NCBI GenBank assembly: GCA_017304125.1 | Contig: JAFKLV010000064.1 | Location: 1-7,839 of the forward strand | DNA length: 7,839 nt | Reading direction: 5' to 3' | From: Sphingomonadales bacterium | GTDB taxonomy: Bacteria > Pseudomonadota > Alphaproteobacteria > Sphingomonadales > Sphingomonadaceae | Notes under the pieces: model-generated | What the model was told of the DNA's origin: nothing | The model's input: the letters and a program-made list of their open reading frames with translations, nothing else | Databases searched by the model: none | Translations under genes and position numbers: made by a program | Shown: in pieces, positions 1 to 6,425 of the stretch | How the letters are laid out: the number at the start of each line of letters is the position of its first letter | Numbering within the stretch: the first letter of the stretch is position 1

Positions 1-93
1 GGCGACTGGAGCTTCGATTTCTATATGGAAACGAAGAATGTCGCGCTCGCCACCGGGGCGCACAAGATCCAGCGGCTCGGCGTCGCGGCCTGA
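1..93 (+). CDS. C-terminal end of an unidentified upstream protein (partial)
   Basis: Frame 1 is open from the first base to a TGA at 91-93, giving 30 residues that end in KIQRLGVAA. The stretch is rich in aromatic residues near its start (W3, F5, F7, Y8) and has coding-like codon use. No catalytic motif is visible and I do not recognise the family. It lies on the same strand as the Rieske oxygenase at 294, about 200 bases upstream, so it may be an earlier gene of the same catabolic unit. The repeat-bearing gap could instead separate two transcripts. The gene start is outside the window. Confidence 0.6.
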   Translation, partial: GDWSFDFYMETKNVALATGAHKIQRLGVAA

Positions 94-122
94 GAAGGGC
101 ATCCGACGTGCGCCTCGACAGA

Positions 123-246
123 TCATCGTCATTCCCGCGCAGGCGGGAATCCATTGACGCTGTCGTCGCGCTTCTGTCGCTGAGGCCTGAGTGAATGGAT
201 TAGCTGTGCTGAACTGCGTTTCCCGCCTGCGCGGGAATGACGATGA
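123..246. repeat. Inverted pair of hairpin repeats (CCCGCGCAGGCGGG type)
   Basis: The arms 123-148 and 221-246 are perfect 26-base inverted repeats of each other, separated by 72 bases. Each arm is itself a small hairpin (TCCCGC, a 4-base loop, GCGGGA). The pair could fold as two small hairpins or one long one. The right arm looks interrupted: AATGGAT at 194-200 belongs to the repeat, as the copy at 2899-2928 shows, but here it is separated from TCCCGCC at 221 by about 20 extra bases. This is a dispersed, REP-like intergenic element. No T-run follows, so it is not a classical terminator. Confidence 0.85.
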
Positions 247-293
247 AGAGAAACCAGAACCGCCACTAAAGCGGCATCCTACAGGAGAGTGAG

Positions 294-1478
294 ATGGAAA
301 TGCTGAGCGCCTATACGCTCCCCACGCCGACGTCCGACCAGGCGCTGACTTTGGTCGGGCGCGGCACGCCGATGGGCGAGCTGCTGCGGCGTTACTGGCA
401 TCCGGTGGCGCTGAGCGGCGATGCGACGAGCACCCCGCGGATCGTCACCGCGCTGGGCGAGCGGCTGGTGCTGTTCCGCGACGGCGAGGGCCGCGCCGGG
501 CTGCTCCACGAGCGCTGCGCGCATCGCGGCACCTCGCTCTATTACGGCAAGGTCGACAATCGCGGCATCCGTTGCTGCTATCACGGCTGGCTGTTCGACG
601 TGGACGGCAAATGCCTCGAGCAGCCGTGCGAGCCGGCGGGCGGCGCGCGCACCGCGGCGCGGGTGCGCCAGCCGGGCTATCCGGTGCAGGAACTGTACGG
701 GATGATCTTCACCTATATGGGGCCGCCCGAGCGGATGCCGCTCTTGCCGCGTTACGACGTGCTGGAGGATCTGGCGCCGGGCGAGTTCATCGAGGCCGAC
801 GATACCAGCCTCGGCAGCGGCGGGCCGGCGATCGTGCCGTGCAACTGGCTGCAGCATTTCGAAAATGTGATGGACCCGTTCCACGTCCCGATCCTCCACG
901 GCAGCTTCAGCGGCAATCAGTTCGTCGCGCAGATGGCGCTGATGCCCGAGGTGGTGTTCGAGGAGACCGAGCGCGGCATCCAGAGCACGCAGGCGCGCGA
1001 TCTGGGCGAGGGCCAGCTGCACCGCCGCATCACCGAGGCGGTGCTGCCGACGGTGCGCGCGGTGGCCAATCCGCGCGCGGAGAATGTCGGGTCATGCTCG
1101 CTGCTCGGCTGGGTGCTGCCGATCGACGATACCAGCTTCCGCATCTATTCCGCCGGCCGCGTCACCGAACAGGGCGCGCTCGCGCGCATCCGCTCGCATT
1201 TCAACGGCAAGCTGTGGCACGAGCTGACCGAGGAGGAGCATCGCGAACTCCCCGGCGATTATGAAGCGCAGGTCGGGCAGGGCGCGATTACCGCGCATTC
1301 GGAGGAGCATCTCGTCACCTCCGACAAGGGGATCGGGATGCTGCGCCGGCTCTATCGCCGTCAGGCCGAGCGTGTCGCGGCGGGGGGCGATCCGATCGGC
1401 ACCCGCTTCGGCGACGCCGATCCGCTCGTGCGGCTCTCGGCCGGCACCGCGATCGTCGCGGCGGACCGGGCGGCGTGA
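294..1478 (+). CDS. Rieske [2Fe-2S] aromatic-ring oxygenase, alpha (catalytic) subunit
   Basis: This 394-residue protein resembles the phthalate 4,5-dioxygenase / O-demethylase group of Rieske non-haem iron oxygenases, which hydroxylate or demethylate aromatic compounds in the cytoplasm using electrons from a separate reductase. The N-terminal signature GTPMGELLRRYWHP is at 24-37. The Rieske cluster ligands are C75, H77, C94 and H97 (CxH-x16-CxxH). The mononuclear iron site has bridging D194 and ligands H197 and H202 (ENxxDPxHxxxxH). D344, in an EEHLxxSDxG segment, is the likely third ligand by analogy with the family. The start at 294 has AGGAG at 283-287, six bases upstream; M3 at 300 is spaced less well. 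The stop overlaps the MFS start. A second cysteine (C95) follows the cluster ligand C94, where the paralogue at 6501 has serine. The protein is about 30 residues shorter than that paralogue. The substrate cannot be read from sequence. Confidence 0.92.
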   Translation: MEMLSAYTLPTPTSDQALTLVGRGTPMGELLRRYWHPVALSGDATSTPRIVTALGERLVLFRDGEGRAGLLHERCAHRGTSLYYGKVDNRGIRCCYHGWLFDVDGKCLEQPCEPAGGARTAARVRQPGYPVQELYGMIFTYMGPPERMPLLPRYDVLEDLAPGEFIEADDTSLGSGGPAIVPCNWLQHFENVMDPFHVPILHGSFSGNQFVAQMALMPEVVFEETERGIQSTQARDLGEGQLHRRITEAVLPTVRAVANPRAENVGSCSLLGWVLPIDDTSFRIYSAGRVTEQGALARIRSHFNGKLWHELTEEEHRELPGDYEAQVGQGAITAHSEEHLVTSDKGIGMLRRLYRRQAERVAAGGDPIGTRFGDADPLVRLSAGTAIVAADRAA

Positions 1479-2824
1479 CGGCGATGCCGGCGGCGGGCGG
1501 CACGTCCGAAGCGCGCGGCGACTATCGCTACGGCTGGTATACCGCCGCCGTCCTGATGGTCGCCTACACCTTTTCGTTCCTCGATCGGCAGATCCTCAAT
1601 CTGATGGTCGGGCCGATCAAGGCCGACCTGCACCTCACCGATACGCAATTCGCCTTGCTCACCGGGGGCGCGTTCGGGCTGTTCTATACCGCGATGGGGT
1701 TGCCGATCGGCTGGCTCGCCGATCGCTATCCGCGCACGCGGATCATCACCTGCGGCGTCGCCTTGTGGAGCCTTGCCACCACGCTGTGCGCCTTTGCGCG
1801 CTCCTTCCCGTTGCTGCTCGCGGCGCGGGTCGGCGTGGGGGTGGGGGAGGCGACGCTGTCGCCCTCGGCCTATTCGCTGCTCAACGACAGTTTCGACCGC
1901 GAGCGGTTGCCGCGCGCGATGAGCCTTTATTCGGTCGGCATCTATATCGGCGCCGGGCTGGCGCTGATCCTCGGCGGATCGGTGGTGGCGGCGGTGGCGC
2001 AGACCCCGCAGGTGACGGTGCCGCTGATCGGCACGATCCATTCGTGGCATGCGGTGTTTCTGGTGATCGGCCCGCCGGGGCTGCTCGTCGCTTTATGGGT
2101 TTCGACGCTGCGCGAGCCGCAGCGCCGCGGCGCTGCCAAGGGCGCGGTCGCGACCTTCTCGCTCGCGCGCATCTGGGGCTTTCTCGCCAGCTGGCCGGCG
2201 ATGTCGATCGCATTGTTCCTCGGCTCGGCGATGCTCGCGATCATGAGCTATATGGACGCCTGGTATCCCGAGCTGTTCATCCGCACCTTCCACTGGAACG
2301 TCGCGCAGACCGGGCACGTCAACGGGCTCGCCTCGCTGACCGCCGGGCCGCTCGGCATGCTCGCGGCCGGCTGGCTTTCGAGCCGGATGATCGCGCGCGG
2401 GCAGGGCGATGCCTGCCTCCGGCTGGCAATCTATGCCGCCGGCGGGATGGGGCTCGCCGCGACGATCATGCCGTTGCTGCCGGTCGCCTGGGCGATGGCG
2501 GCGATGCTGTGGCCGATCAAGTTCCTCGGCGGGTTCGTGCCGGTGCTGATCCCCTCGGCGATCCAGATGATCGCGCCGAACAACATGCGCGCGCAGCTCA
2601 GCGCGGTGTTCGGGCTGACGGTCGGCATCCTCGCGGTGACGCTGGGGCCGGTGCTGCCCGCGCTGATCGGCGATTATGTGCTGCACGACGAAAGCGCGCT
2701 GCATCTGTCGCTGGCGATCGCCGCGGCGATCGTCGGGCCGATCGCGACCTTGCTGCTGTGGGGCGGGTTGCGCCAGTTCCGCGCCTGCCTCGCCGCGGCG
2801 TCGCACGGAGAGAACGCCGCCTGA
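1475..2824 (+). CDS. MFS transporter, spinster-like (12-TM)
   Basis: This is an inner-membrane major facilitator superfamily carrier of 449 residues, the usual length. About twelve hydrophobic segments can be traced, at roughly 21-43, 58-78, 91-109, 112-134, 148-170, 189-211, 238-260, 280-302, 317-337, 338-362, 373-402 and 410-433. The loop between helices 2 and 3 carries the MFS motif A variant GWLADRYPRTR (79-89). FLDRQILNLMVGPIKADL near residues 35-52 is typical of the spinster-like proteins common in sphingomonads. The chosen start is GTG at 1475, sharing GTGA with the stop of the Rieske gene, which implies translational coupling. ATG at 1484 (446 residues) is the alternative, and neither has a strong ribosome-binding site. 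The likely role is transport of the aromatic substrate or a product, in the direction of import or export. No other gene follows within this unit before the repeat at 2833. Confidence 0.9.
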   Translation: MTAMPAAGGTSEARGDYRYGWYTAAVLMVAYTFSFLDRQILNLMVGPIKADLHLTDTQFALLTGGAFGLFYTAMGLPIGWLADRYPRTRIITCGVALWSLATTLCAFARSFPLLLAARVGVGVGEATLSPSAYSLLNDSFDRERLPRAMSLYSVGIYIGAGLALILGGSVVAAVAQTPQVTVPLIGTIHSWHAVFLVIGPPGLLVALWVSTLREPQRRGAAKGAVATFSLARIWGFLASWPAMSIALFLGSAMLAIMSYMDAWYPELFIRTFHWNVAQTGHVNGLASLTAGPLGMLAAGWLSSRMIARGQGDACLRLAIYAAGGMGLAATIMPLLPVAWAMAAMLWPIKFLGGFVPVLIPSAIQMIAPNNMRAQLSAVFGLTVGILAVTLGPVLPALIGDYVLHDESALHLSLAIAAAIVGPIATLLLWGGLRQFRACLAAASHGENAA

Positions 2825-2832
2825 GCAATTGT

Positions 2833-2928
2833 CCGTCATCCCCGCGCAGGCGGGGATCCATTCGCGCAGGTCTTCGAAAGAGTCGCGCCGCCAGCCGGAA
2901 TGGATTCCCGCCTGCGCGGGAATGACGG
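2833..2928. repeat. Inverted pair of hairpin repeats, second copy
   Basis: The arms 2833-2862 and 2899-2928 are inverted repeats over 30 bases with two differences and a 36-base spacer. They belong to the same family as the pair at 123-246. Each arm folds on its own: ATCCCCGC/GCGGGGAT around GCAG on the left, and ATTCCCGC/GCGGGAAT around CTGC on the right. The two differences compensate each other inside the small stems: C2840-G2855 on the left is T2906-A2921 on the right. The element begins 8 bases after the MFS stop. It could protect the 3' end of the transcript, but no T-run marks it as an intrinsic terminator. Confidence 0.88.
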
Positions 2929-2980
2929 GGAGGGTCAGCGGCGCGCGGACACACTCCGAGTCATATCGTGTTCCGTGCCA

Positions 2981-3020
2981 TTGTTTCACTCCGCGCAACA
3001 AATTCACTAAACGCGTTGCG
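2981..3020. promoter_or_regulatory. Putative IclR-type operator upstream of the TonB receptor
   Basis: TTGTTTCA (2981-2988), a 5-base spacer and CGCAACAA (2994-3001) form an imperfect inverted repeat. It matches the perfect site at 6401-6421 at 14 of 21 positions; the matches are six of eight bases in the left half-site and all eight in the right. The identity continues as CGCAACAAAT for 10 bases. A further half-site, GTTGCG at 3015-3020, lies 32 bases downstream of the equivalent position in the first site. The region sits in the relatively AT-rich stretch between the repeat at 2833-2928 and the receptor gene. The reading is a binding site for the regulator encoded at 5576-6421, inferred from sequence similarity only. 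Confidence 0.55.
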
Positions 3021-3059
3021 TTGGCGCGGGGCAAGGATAACATGTTATCTATTATAGAT
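3016..3059 (+). promoter_or_regulatory. Candidate promoter and leader elements of the TonB receptor
   Basis: TTGCGT (3016-3021) and TAACAT (3038-3043) with a 16-base gap form a weak sigma-70-like promoter just downstream of the putative operator. The box at 3022-3038, ending GCGCGGGGCAAGGAT, is nearly identical to 6458-6475 in the control region of the second Rieske gene. Just after it, ATCTAT-T-ATAGAT (3047-3059) is a 13-base AT-rich perfect palindrome that would lie close to the transcription start and could bind a protein. The -35/-10 assignment is tentative because sphingomonad promoters are poorly conserved; the shared box and the palindrome are directly visible. Confidence 0.35.
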
Positions 3060-3119
3060 CGGGTACACCGAGTGCGGCTGGATCCGGGGTTAGTTTTTGG
3101 GAGGGGAAAGGTGGGTAAG

Positions 3120-5387
3120 ATGAAAGTTAGTGTTGCGATGGCGGCGCCTTCGGTGGTGATGGCAGCCATTCTCGGTGCAGCGCCGGTTCAGGCAATGGCA
3201 GCCCCCGCGGCCGACGCCGATCAGGCAGCCGCGGCATCGGCCGACGGCGGCGTGCCCGACGTGATCGTCACCGCCAACAAGCGCGAGCAGAAGCTGCAGG
3301 ATACGCCGACCAGCATCGGCGTGATCACCTCCGACGATCTGGTGAAGCGCCAGATCACCGACATCGAGCAGGTGACCCGCAACATCGCCGGCCTCAACGT
3401 GATCAACGCGGGCCCGGGCCAGAACACGCTGATGATCCGCGGCCTCGTCGGCGCGGGTGAATCCACCGTCGGCCTCTATTACGACAACATGCCGACCGCG
3501 GGCACCGGCGACAGCGCCTCGAGCGCCGGCGGCCGCCAGACCGACTTCCTGATGTACGACGTCCAGCGCGTCGAAGTGCTGCGCGGCCCGCAGAGCACGC
3601 TCTACGGTTCGTCGGCGCTGGCCGGCGTGGTGCGCGTCCTCTCCAATCCCGCCAAGCTGAACGTCACCGAGGGTCGCATCGACCTCGACGGCTCGCTCGT
3701 CGATCATGGTCAGGCCGGCTATTCGGTGAAGGGCATGCTCAACGTGCCGCTGGGTGACTCGGTTGCCTTCCGCTTCGTCGGCTATGGCATCCACACGCCG
3801 GGGTTCATCGACAACACGTCCTACCACAAGGACAATTTCAACAGTGCCGACACCTGGGGCTTCCGCTGGAACGGCACCTATCAGCTGGGGCCGAACACCA
3901 CCGCGACGACCCAGCTCTATGTCCAGGATCTGAAGTCCAGCGGGCAGGGCTATGAATGGTCGCATCCGTCGGTGATCGGTGGCGTCGCGTTGCCGGCAGC
4001 GGGCGATCTGCAGTCGAACGCGCAGAGCCGCGAGCCTTATCATGACCGGTCGATCCTCGCCGGGCTGACGCTCGAGCATCAGTTCGACAATATGACGCTG
4101 ACCTTCACGCAATCCTATCAGCGTCGTCGCAACGAGAGCTTCACCGATCAGCAGGGCCTGCCGCTGTTCTTCGGCTCGCTGCAGAGCATCGGGGCGTTCC
4201 CGAACGTGCCGTTGCCCAATGCGATCACCTTCCGCTCGCAGCAGCAGCTGACGATGTGGAATTCGGAACTGCGCCTCGCGACCAACTTCAGCGGGCCGCT
4301 GAACTTCATCGTCGGCGGCATCTATCAGAACCGCACGACCAAGATCGACAACAGCTTCGTCGACGTCAATCTGACCACCGGGAACCCGATCTTCGCCAAC
4401 CCGGTGTGGTATGAGCGCGCCGGCGATTTCAAGCTGACGCAATGGGCCGGCTTCGGCGAAGCGACGCTGAAGATTTCCGACAAGCTCTCGATCCTCGGCG
4501 GCGTCCGCGTGTTCCAGAACACCCGGCATGACATCGCCACCTCGATCGTGCCGTTCCTGCGGCTCGGCACGAATGGCGCGCCGGACGATGTGCACAGCAA
4601 GGAAAGCAAGGCGATCTACAAGTTCGAGGCGGATTATAAGCCGACCCACGATATCATGCTCTACGCCTCGGCGTCGCAGGGCTATCGTGCGGGCGGGACG
4701 ATCGTTCGCGTCGTGCCGGAACTGCCGCCGTCCTATGGCCCGGATTACACCTGGAACTTCGAGGCCGGCGCCAAGACCGACTGGTTCAACCGCGCGCTGC
4801 AGCTGAATATCGCGCTCTATCGGGTCAATTGGTACAATACCCAGATCTCGGGCGATTTCTTTAACGGCTCCTTCTCCGGCATCCTCAACTGCTCCGGCCT
4901 CTGCGCCCGCTCGCAGGGTGTTGAGTTCGACATGACCGCGCGCCCGGTGCGCGGGCTGGAGCTGACCGCCAGCGGCACGGTGTTCAAGGCCAAGTGGCTG
5001 AAGGACCAGCCGGCGATCTCGGGCTCGCCGGTGGCGGGGACGCAGTTCGCCAATACGCCGACCTTCACGCTCAACGGCTCGGCGGCGTATAACTTCAACG
5101 TCAGCGCCGATAACTCGGTCGAGCTGCGCGTCGATGCCCAGCATCGCGGCAAATATGCCTATATGGACTATCGCCCGCAGTTTAACCTGATGGCGCCGGA
5201 AGCGTTCACCCTGGTCAATGCCTCGATCACGCTGGCGCACCAGGACAAGTGGAATGCCGGGGTCTATGTGCGCAACCTGTTCGACAAGCGTGCGAACATC
5301 AATTCGATCGCCGACACGGTGACCCCGTATCAGACACTCGTTGCGCAGCCGCGCACCGTGGGTGTGCAACTCGGCTACAAGTTCTGA
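3120..5387 (+). CDS. TonB-dependent outer-membrane receptor
   Basis: This 755-residue protein is a TonB-dependent receptor, a 22-strand outer-membrane barrel with an N-terminal plug that imports large or scarce substrates using TonB energy. A signal peptide is visible, with a hydrophobic stretch around 5-24 and cleavage probably after VQA (25) or AMA (27). A TonB-box-like DVIVTA follows at 47-52. The plug runs from about 58 to 175 and contains VEVLRGPQSTLYGSSALAGV at 151-170. The barrel ends in the typical LGYKF with terminal Phe. ATG 3120 is preferred because the signal peptide follows directly and AGGTGG (3109-3114) precedes it by five bases. GTG 3111, after GAGGGG (3101-3106), and ATG 3042, after AAGGA, are in frame; the latter would add 26 residues before the signal peptide. 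Sphingomonads use such receptors for lignin-derived and other aromatic compounds, so the Rieske and MFS neighbours favour an aromatic ligand over a siderophore. The ligand itself is inferred. Confidence 0.93.
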   Translation: MKVSVAMAAPSVVMAAILGAAPVQAMAAPAADADQAAAASADGGVPDVIVTANKREQKLQDTPTSIGVITSDDLVKRQITDIEQVTRNIAGLNVINAGPGQNTLMIRGLVGAGESTVGLYYDNMPTAGTGDSASSAGGRQTDFLMYDVQRVEVLRGPQSTLYGSSALAGVVRVLSNPAKLNVTEGRIDLDGSLVDHGQAGYSVKGMLNVPLGDSVAFRFVGYGIHTPGFIDNTSYHKDNFNSADTWGFRWNGTYQLGPNTTATTQLYVQDLKSSGQGYEWSHPSVIGGVALPAAGDLQSNAQSREPYHDRSILAGLTLEHQFDNMTLTFTQSYQRRRNESFTDQQGLPLFFGSLQSIGAFPNVPLPNAITFRSQQQLTMWNSELRLATNFSGPLNFIVGGIYQNRTTKIDNSFVDVNLTTGNPIFANPVWYERAGDFKLTQWAGFGEATLKISDKLSILGGVRVFQNTRHDIATSIVPFLRLGTNGAPDDVHSKESKAIYKFEADYKPTHDIMLYASASQGYRAGGTIVRVVPELPPSYGPDYTWNFEAGAKTDWFNRALQLNIALYRVNWYNTQISGDFFNGSFSGILNCSGLCARSQGVEFDMTARPVRGLELTASGTVFKAKWLKDQPAISGSPVAGTQFANTPTFTLNGSAAYNFNVSADNSVELRVDAQHRGKYAYMDYRPQFNLMAPEAFTLVNASITLAHQDKWNAGVYVRNLFDKRANINSIADTVTPYQTLVAQPRTVGVQLGYKF

Positions 5388-5393
5388 CAAAAG

Positions 5394-5420
5394 CCCCGCC
5401 GGGAAACCGGCGGGGAATTT
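5394..5420 (+). terminator. Terminator-like hairpin after the TonB receptor
   Basis: CCCCGCCGG (5394-5402), a GAAA tetraloop and CCGGCGGGG (5407-5415) make a perfect 9-base-pair GC-rich stem. It starts seven bases after the receptor stop codon, is preceded by AAAA (from 5389) and is followed by AATTT. The U-run is weak, so termination may be partial; a second, stronger hairpin lies downstream. Confidence 0.75.
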
Positions 5421-5570
5421 GCCATCCCGGCGCAGGCTGGGATTTCAGGCCGCAGGCGTTACGCCTGCGGCCTTTTTGTTGCATCAAACCCGTCACCGCA
5501 GCGAAAGCTGGGGTCGTATGCCGCAGGCGTCGCCCTTGCCGCCTGAGATCCCAGCTTTCGCTGGGATGAC
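5421..5570. repeat. Three-copy GAAA-hairpin repeat cluster in the convergent gap
   Basis: A 30-base unit occurs at 5421-5450 (direct), 5492-5521 (direct) and 5541-5570 (inverted). The inverted copy matches the first at 25 of 30 positions and the second at 24 of 30. The two direct copies continue with the identical GCCGCAGGCGT (5449-5459 and 5520-5530), so the direct unit is 39 bases with a 71-base period. The core is a small hairpin such as ATCCCAGC-TTTC-GCTGGGAT at 5548-5567, which has a GAAA loop on the other strand. The cluster ends five bases from the IclR stop codon. It is a different family from the pairs at 123 and 2833, but sits in the same kind of place. Confidence 0.8.
5447..5477 (+). 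terminator. Strong intrinsic terminator (second) for the TonB receptor
   Basis: AGGCCGCAGGCG (5447-5458), loop TTA and CGCCTGCGGCCT (5462-5473) form a perfect 12-base-pair stem whose 3' side runs into TTTTT (5473-5477). On the + strand this is a textbook Rho-independent terminator, placed 60 bases past the receptor stop and behind the weaker hairpin at 5394. Read from the - strand the stem is not followed by a T-run, so it does not obviously serve the IclR gene. Confidence 0.8.
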
Positions 5571-5575
5571 GCGGG

Positions 5576-6421
5576 TCAGCCGACCGGAAAGTGGAAGCGT
5601 GAATTGAGCCGCTGCGAGCATAAGGCGCAGCAGCGCAGCAGCGCCTCGACCAGCGGGCGCGGCGGGCCGCGCTCGCCCAGTTCGGAGCTGGGGATCATCA
5701 CCGTGATCACCGCGCGCAATTCCTCGTCCTGATCGAACACCGGCGCGGCGACCGCGCCATGGCCGAGGTTGAACTTATCCCGCGTCCAGCAGACGTAATG
5801 CCGCTGGATATCGGCGATCTGCGTCATGAATTCGGCGCGGTCGGCGATGCGGAAATCGGGTTCGCGCTCGCACAGGTGGACGAGCAATTTCTCGCGCCGC
5901 TCGCGCGACTGGAAGGCGAAGGCGATCCGCGCCGAGGGCGAATGCGGCAGGCTGAGCACCAGCCCCGGCTTGACGTCGATATGGATCGCCTGCGGGGCGG
6001 GGATCGATCGCACCACCACCGCATCGCCGCCGGCATCAGTGCACAGCAGCACGGTCAGCCCGACCTCGCGCCCCAAAGCAACGAGATAATCGTCGAGCAT
6101 CGCGACCAGATCGAGCCGCGCCGCGGCGATATGCCCCCAGCGCACCAGCCGCCAGCCCAGCTCATAGCCGCGGCTGCCCTGTCGCCCGACCAGCCCGAGC
6201 TGTTCGAGATTGGCGAGATGCCGCGAGGCGCGCGACTTGGTGATGCCGAGCATCGTCGCGACATCCTGCACCCCGACCTTGCTGCCGCGCTCGGCGAGGA
6301 AGTCGATGATCGCGGTCGCCGTGGCCACCGCTTCGATCTTGCCGAGCCCGGCGGTCGGCGCCTGCCGGCGCGGGTCGCGATCGCGGGTTTCGGACTCGAG
6401 TTGTTGCGACATACGCAACAA
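5576..6421 (-). CDS. IclR-family transcriptional regulator
   Basis: The protein has 281 residues if read from the TTG at 6421, near the usual IclR length. The N-terminal winged helix-turn-helix is visible at about 28-90, with VQDVATMLGITKSRASRHLANLEQLGLV at 51-78 as the DNA-binding core. The effector domain follows at about 95-272. IclR regulators bind a small molecule, often an aromatic or an acid from the same pathway, and act on nearby catabolic genes. The gene is divergent from the second Rieske oxygenase, with the control region between them, and convergent with the TonB receptor. The start is unusual. GGAGGT lies at 6431-6426, five bases before TTG 6421 and eight before TTG 6418, but 14 before the first ATG at 6412 (278 residues). 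A perfect inverted repeat covers all these start codons, suggesting autoregulation. The effector is unknown. Confidence 0.9.
   Translation of the reverse strand: MLRMSQQLESETRDRDPRRQAPTAGLGKIEAVATATAIIDFLAERGSKVGVQDVATMLGITKSRASRHLANLEQLGLVGRQGSRGYELGWRLVRWGHIAAARLDLVAMLDDYLVALGREVGLTVLLCTDAGGDAVVVRSIPAPQAIHIDVKPGLVLSLPHSPSARIAFAFQSRERREKLLVHLCEREPDFRIADRAEFMTQIADIQRHYVCWTRDKFNLGHGAVAAPVFDQDEELRAVITVMIPSSELGERGPPRPLVEALLRCCALCSQRLNSRFHFPVG
6401..6421. promoter_or_regulatory. Perfect inverted repeat, putative IclR operator 1
   Basis: TTGTTGCG (6401-6408), spacer ACATA and CGCAACAA (6414-6421) form a perfect 8-base inverted repeat, 21 bases overall. It overlaps the first codons of the divergent IclR gene and lies 80 bases before the second Rieske oxygenase. 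Size and symmetry fit a dimeric winged-HTH regulator. A bound regulator would block IclR expression and could act on the oxygenase promoter. The assignment rests on position and on the copy at 2981-3001. Confidence 0.65.
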
Positions 6422-6425
6422 ATAG

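Noticed and set aside
123..246. CRISPR-like reading of the repeats
   Set aside because: There are only two inverted arms and no regularly spaced direct repeats or cas genes. The other repeat clusters are also short hairpin elements.
1361..2050. Open frame of 229 codons on the - strand over the Rieske/MFS junction
   Set aside because: It has a low-complexity Arg/His-rich translation and lies opposite two well-supported genes.
2676..3119. Upstream extension of the receptor frame to 2676
   Set aside because: It would start inside the MFS gene, translate the repeat at 2833-2928 and place the signal peptide about 150 residues inside the protein.
3090..5390. Very long open frame of 766 codons on the - strand opposite the TonB receptor
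   Set aside because: It mirrors the receptor almost exactly, its translation is rich in Arg, His, Val and Ala with no domain, and long antisense frames are common in GC-rich codon-biased genes. The receptor frame has a signal peptide, plug motifs and a terminal Phe.
5476..5496. TTGTTGCA half-site just after the second terminator
   Set aside because: It matches the left operator half at seven of eight bases, but the right half is absent and the T-run of the terminator explains most of it.
5249..5607. Small open frames across the receptor 3' end and the convergent gap
   Set aside because: They read through terminator hairpins and repeats and have no credible ribosome-binding site or domain.
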